Source: Thalassomonas sp. RHCl1
GTDB taxonomy: Bacteria > Pseudomonadota > Gammaproteobacteria > Enterobacterales > Alteromonadaceae
DNA: 64,000 nucleotides
Assembly (NCBI RefSeq): GCF_947387555.1
Contig: NZ_CANDNZ010000001.1
Location: forward strand, 558,001 to 622,000
Direction: 5' to 3'
Positions 61,699 through 64,000 of this stretch are shown piece after piece (position 1 is the first letter of the stretch; the number at the start of each line of letters is the position of its first letter). The notes beneath the pieces are model-generated. The model did not search any database and was not told the DNA's origin. It worked only from the letters and a program-made list of their open reading frames with translations. The translations under genes were made by a program, and so were the position numbers.

Positions 61699-61971
61699 CT
61701 ATTTTTCGGGTGGGGTATAGCCTTCAATTTCCGGCTCTTTACCTTCAAATAAATATTCAACCATGGCTTTTTCTAAAAAGGCGCGATCATCCGGGTTCAT
61801 CATGTTCATTTTCTTTTCATTGATCAGCATGGTTTGCTTTTTCTGCCAGTTTCCCCAGGCTTCTTTACCTATGTTGTCAAAAATACGTTTGCCGATCTCA
61901 CCCGGGTAAAGTTGAAAGTCCAGGCCCTGATCTTCTTTTTGGAGGTTTTGGCAAAAAACTGTGCGGCTCAT
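61699..61971 (-). CDS. yggX: Probable Fe(2+)-trafficking protein
   Basis: 90 residues, full length. It starts [20 protein letters not shown] with the conserved Cys 7, then [40 protein letters not shown] and the ending. Protects iron-sulfur proteins from oxidative damage. It follows mutY in the same orientation, as in E. coli. Confidence 0.97.
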   Translation of the reverse strand: MSRTVFCQNLQKEDQGLDFQLYPGEIGKRIFDNIGKEAWGNWQKKQTMLINEKKMNMMNPDDRAFLEKAMVEYLFEGKEPEIEGYTPPEK

Positions 61972-62037
61972 AATAATGTCTCTTCTGTTTGTACTAAATG
62001 TCGTTTTGTTATTGTGCTGCTTTTTGAGCGCAGCCTT

Positions 62038-63111
62038 TTAAGGCTCCAGCAGGGTAATTAACTTTTGCGTTGAGGCGGCAAAACCAACCGACGCCTGAGC
62101 GTGTAGATCATACCATTGTTGCTGGCTATTTTCGTTGATTTCTTGTGTCAAAAGCTGATGGCAATCCACCACCAGCGGCTGAATATCTAAATGAAAATGG
62201 CTGAAGGTATGGCGAAACGGGGTTAATTCCTGGCTGGTTGTAATTTCCAGGTTTAACGATTGCATTAATTGCGGCAACTCATCCTTATGGGAAATCTCAA
62301 GAAAACACCAGAGTCCGCCCCAGATCCCCGCCGGGGGGCGTTTTTCCATTAACACCCTGTGCTCTATCCTGGGGATCACCATAATGGTGGACTTTTCCGG
62401 GATTTTTTTCTTGGGTTTCTTTTGTGGGTAGTTGGCCTGCTCATTGCCGGCATAGGCCAGACAGCCGGATACCAGCGGGCAATTTTCACAATCTGGTTTG
62501 GAGCGGGTGCAAATAAGCGAGCCGATATCCATCATCGCCTGGTTAAATTGCGCTACCCCCTCTTTTGGCGTTAGCGCTTCGCTGATTGGCCAGAGTTTTT
62601 TCTCATAACTTGCCTGGCCATTGTAGCCGTCTAAGGTATAACAGCGGGCTAAAACCCGTTTTACATTGCCGTCTAATATCGCATGGTGCTTGTTCAGCGC
62701 CAGTGAGAGAATGGCGCCGGCGGTGGAAAGGCCGATGCCGGGCAGGGCGACGACTTCTTCTATGGTTTCGGGAAACTTTCCCTGGTATTGCTCGGCAATT
62801 ATTTTGGCGGCTTTATGCAGGTTACGGGCGCGGGCGTAATAGCCCAGGCCGGTCCAGTGGTGTAATACCGTATCTTCATCGGCCTGGGCCAATGCTGTGA
62901 TGGTCGGAAAACTCTCCATAAACCTCTGGTAGTAAGGGATAACCGTGGTTACCTGGGTTTGCTGCAGCATAACCTCAGATATCCATACGCGGTACGGGGT
63001 TTTATTTTGTTGCCAGGGCAGGTGTTTTCTGCCCCGGCGCTGGTACCAGTCAAGTACTTGCCGGCTAAATAACTGGGCCGATTTGGCCGATAGGGTAATT
63101 TCATTTGTCAT
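62038..63111 (-). CDS. mutY: A/G-specific adenine glycosylase
   Basis: 357 residues. HhH-GPD fold: [20 protein letters not shown] (catalytic Glu, about 43-62), [38 protein letters not shown] and the catalytic Asp in [14 protein letters not shown]. The four Cys of the 4Fe-4S cluster are in [17 protein letters not shown] (about 196-212). The C-terminal NUDT1-like domain reads 8-oxoG (about 235-350). It removes A from A:8-oxoG pairs. First gene of mutY-yggX-GDT1; divergent from yggL. Confidence 0.97.
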   Translation of the reverse strand: MTNEITLSAKSAQLFSRQVLDWYQRRGRKHLPWQQNKTPYRVWISEVMLQQTQVTTVIPYYQRFMESFPTITALAQADEDTVLHHWTGLGYYARARNLHKAAKIIAEQYQGKFPETIEEVVALPGIGLSTAGAILSLALNKHHAILDGNVKRVLARCYTLDGYNGQASYEKKLWPISEALTPKEGVAQFNQAMMDIGSLICTRSKPDCENCPLVSGCLAYAGNEQANYPQKKPKKKIPEKSTIMVIPRIEHRVLMEKRPPAGIWGGLWCFLEISHKDELPQLMQSLNLEITTSQELTPFRHTFSHFHLDIQPLVVDCHQLLTQEINENSQQQWYDLHAQASVGFAASTQKLITLLEP

Positions 63112-63245
63112 AACGGGGGCAGTGTAACCAAATTAAAACCCGCTCACAATCTTAGTCGCCGCTATTGCCTGATTTTCCTTGGCAAAGTGGTATTTTCCCT
63201 CTATGCTCTCGTTTTGAAAAAATGAATACCCTTTGGAGAAACAGC

Positions 63246-63584
63246 ATGAAGGTCAATGCAAAGAACCGTAACCGCCGCCTGCGTAAAAAGTTACATGTCG
63301 ATGAATTTCAGGAATTAGGTTTTGATGTTGCCTGGAAATTAAAAGAAGGCACGGATGGCGAAGCCATCGACAGTTTTATTGATAAATTCTTTGCCGAGGT
63401 TATCGAGCCTAATGGTTTAGGTTATGGCGGTGAGGGAGACTTGATCTGGCATGGGCTAATTTGCACGCAAAAATTAGGCAAGTGTACCGAAGAACACAGA
63501 GTAGCTGTTGAAAACTGGTTAAATAACAATGGTGTTGAATCAGTTTCCGTCAGTGAGCTTTATGATGTTTGGTGGGCCGAGTAA
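63246..63584 (+). CDS. yggL: YggL family 50S ribosome-binding protein
   Basis: 112 residues from the ATG at 63246, preceded by GGAG seven bases upstream; earlier in-frame codons (from 63165) are not coding. It starts MKVNAKNRNRRLRKKLHVDE, the typical basic YggL N-terminus, and ends ESVSVSELYDVWWAE; the middle has FDVAWKLKEGTDGEAIDSF. A small cytoplasmic protein that binds the large ribosomal subunit in E. coli. It is next to mutY and trmB, the usual order. Confidence 0.92.
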   Translation: MKVNAKNRNRRLRKKLHVDEFQELGFDVAWKLKEGTDGEAIDSFIDKFFAEVIEPNGLGYGGEGDLIWHGLICTQKLGKCTEEHRVAVENWLNNNGVESVSVSELYDVWWAE

Positions 63585-63675
63585 CCCTATAGCATTTTTT
63601 ATGTCCGGATCATTTGAGTTTCGCCCAAGAAACCCGGATAATACCGCCCCCAAAATTTATCATTCATGAAGCGTT

Positions 63676-64000
63676 ATGACGGAAAAAGCACAACAACCTG
63701 AAAGCAAAAACAGGCATAAAACAGTAGAACAGGCCGAGCAGGAAGGTAAGTATATTCGTAAGGTTCGCAGCTTTGTTAAGCGCGAAGGCCGGTTAACAAA
63801 TGCTCAGGGCAGGGCATTGGAATTACACTGGGACACTATGGGACTTAATCATAGCGATGGCATGATAGATCCCAAGGCTTTGTTTGCGAATGATAACCCT
63901 GTTGTGCTGGAAATCGGTTTCGGCATGGGTAAGTCTTTGGTGGAAATGGCCAAAAATGCCCCTGAATTAAATTTTATCGGTATAGAAGTGCATCGCCCTG
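63676..64000 (+). CDS. trmB: tRNA (guanine-N7-)-methyltransferase, N-terminal part (3' end outside window)
   Basis: The ATG at 63676 opens a frame running past the window end (108 codons visible). Residues [20 protein letters not shown] (about 27-46), LHWDTMGL and the S-adenosylmethionine-binding [20 protein letters not shown] (about 75-94), then FIGIEVHRP, are the TrmB pattern. It makes m7G46 in tRNA. Truncated only by the window; 91 bp after yggL. Confidence 0.95.
   Translation, partial: MTEKAQQPESKNRHKTVEQAEQEGKYIRKVRSFVKREGRLTNAQGRALELHWDTMGLNHSDGMIDPKALFANDNPVVLEIGFGMGKSLVEMAKNAPELNFIGIEVHRP

Overview
This window looks like chromosomal DNA of a marine gammaproteobacterium of the Alteromonadales, most likely Colwelliaceae (Thalassomonas, Thalassotalea or Colwellia type). 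The inference rests on enterobacterial/Vibrio-like gene orders (tolC | nudF-yqiB-cpdA-yqiA-parE; yggX-mutY | yggL-trmB; ygiM | ygiF ... glnE), type II secretion genes, a PEP-CTERM protein, and the general codon and protein style. It is mostly core genome. I see no insertion sequence, prophage, integrase or CRISPR array.

Layout. 1-1.7 kb: the end of gspA, and gspB (type II secretion). 1.8-6.9 kb: leuABCD on the minus strand, with a leucine leader peptide and attenuator upstream and a partial duplication of the leuC start. 7.0-10.2 kb: a Wzi-like outer-membrane protein, a CDP-glycerol glycerophosphotransferase-like enzyme, and YgiM. 10.4-11.5 kb: triphosphatase YgiF. 11.6-18.2 kb: an eight-gene minus-strand locus related to E. 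coli yjfIJKL (lipoprotein, DUF350, membrane spermidine synthase, DUF2170, PspA, DUF2491, a two-ribbon-helix-helix protein, a K+-channel-like protein). Its two transcription units share a perfect palindrome, GACATA-N-TATGTC. 18.3-24.4 kb: glnE, a TcpQ-like protein, an LpxL-type acyltransferase and hldE. 24.5-30.6 kb: tolC and the nudF-to-parE operon. 30.7-34.5 kb: an arsenate-resistance cluster (arsR, gapdh, arsJ, VOC protein). 34.6-37.7 kb: two overlapping GGDEF genes. 38.0-40.3 kb: parC, followed by a 52-bp tandem repeat. 40.6-51.9 kb: miscellaneous genes (LacI, OpuAC-like, YebC, a P-loop kinase, a small secreted-protein pair, LysR, GNAT, ribB with an FMN riboswitch, DUF99, PEP-CTERM, AhpD-like and MarR). 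52.2-60.6 kb: a regulon built around an ECF sigma factor and its ChrR-type zinc anti-sigma factor. 60.7-61.2 kb: four tRNA genes. 61.4-64.0 kb: a GDT1-family protein, yggX, mutY, yggL and the start of trmB.

The two most interesting systems are these. (1) The ECF sigma/ChrR lipid regulon: three promoters with the same architecture (TGAWCY, exactly 18 nt, TA-rich -10) precede the DUF2878-CHI-DUF3833-LON genes, the sigma-chrR genes, and the SnoaL-SDR-FAD oxidase-DUF1365-CFA synthase operon. This suggests a membrane-lipid-modifying response to singlet oxygen or similar stress. (2) The PspA/polyamine/ion-channel locus, with three copies of one operator and a candidate autoregulator encoded inside the locus. 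A third signal is a consensus NtrC site plus a sigma-54 promoter in front of a lone LysR gene, a circuit like that of nac.

All family assignments come from reading motifs and gene order; no database search was run. Start codons were revised where a Shine-Dalgarno sequence or a stop-start overlap decided the case.
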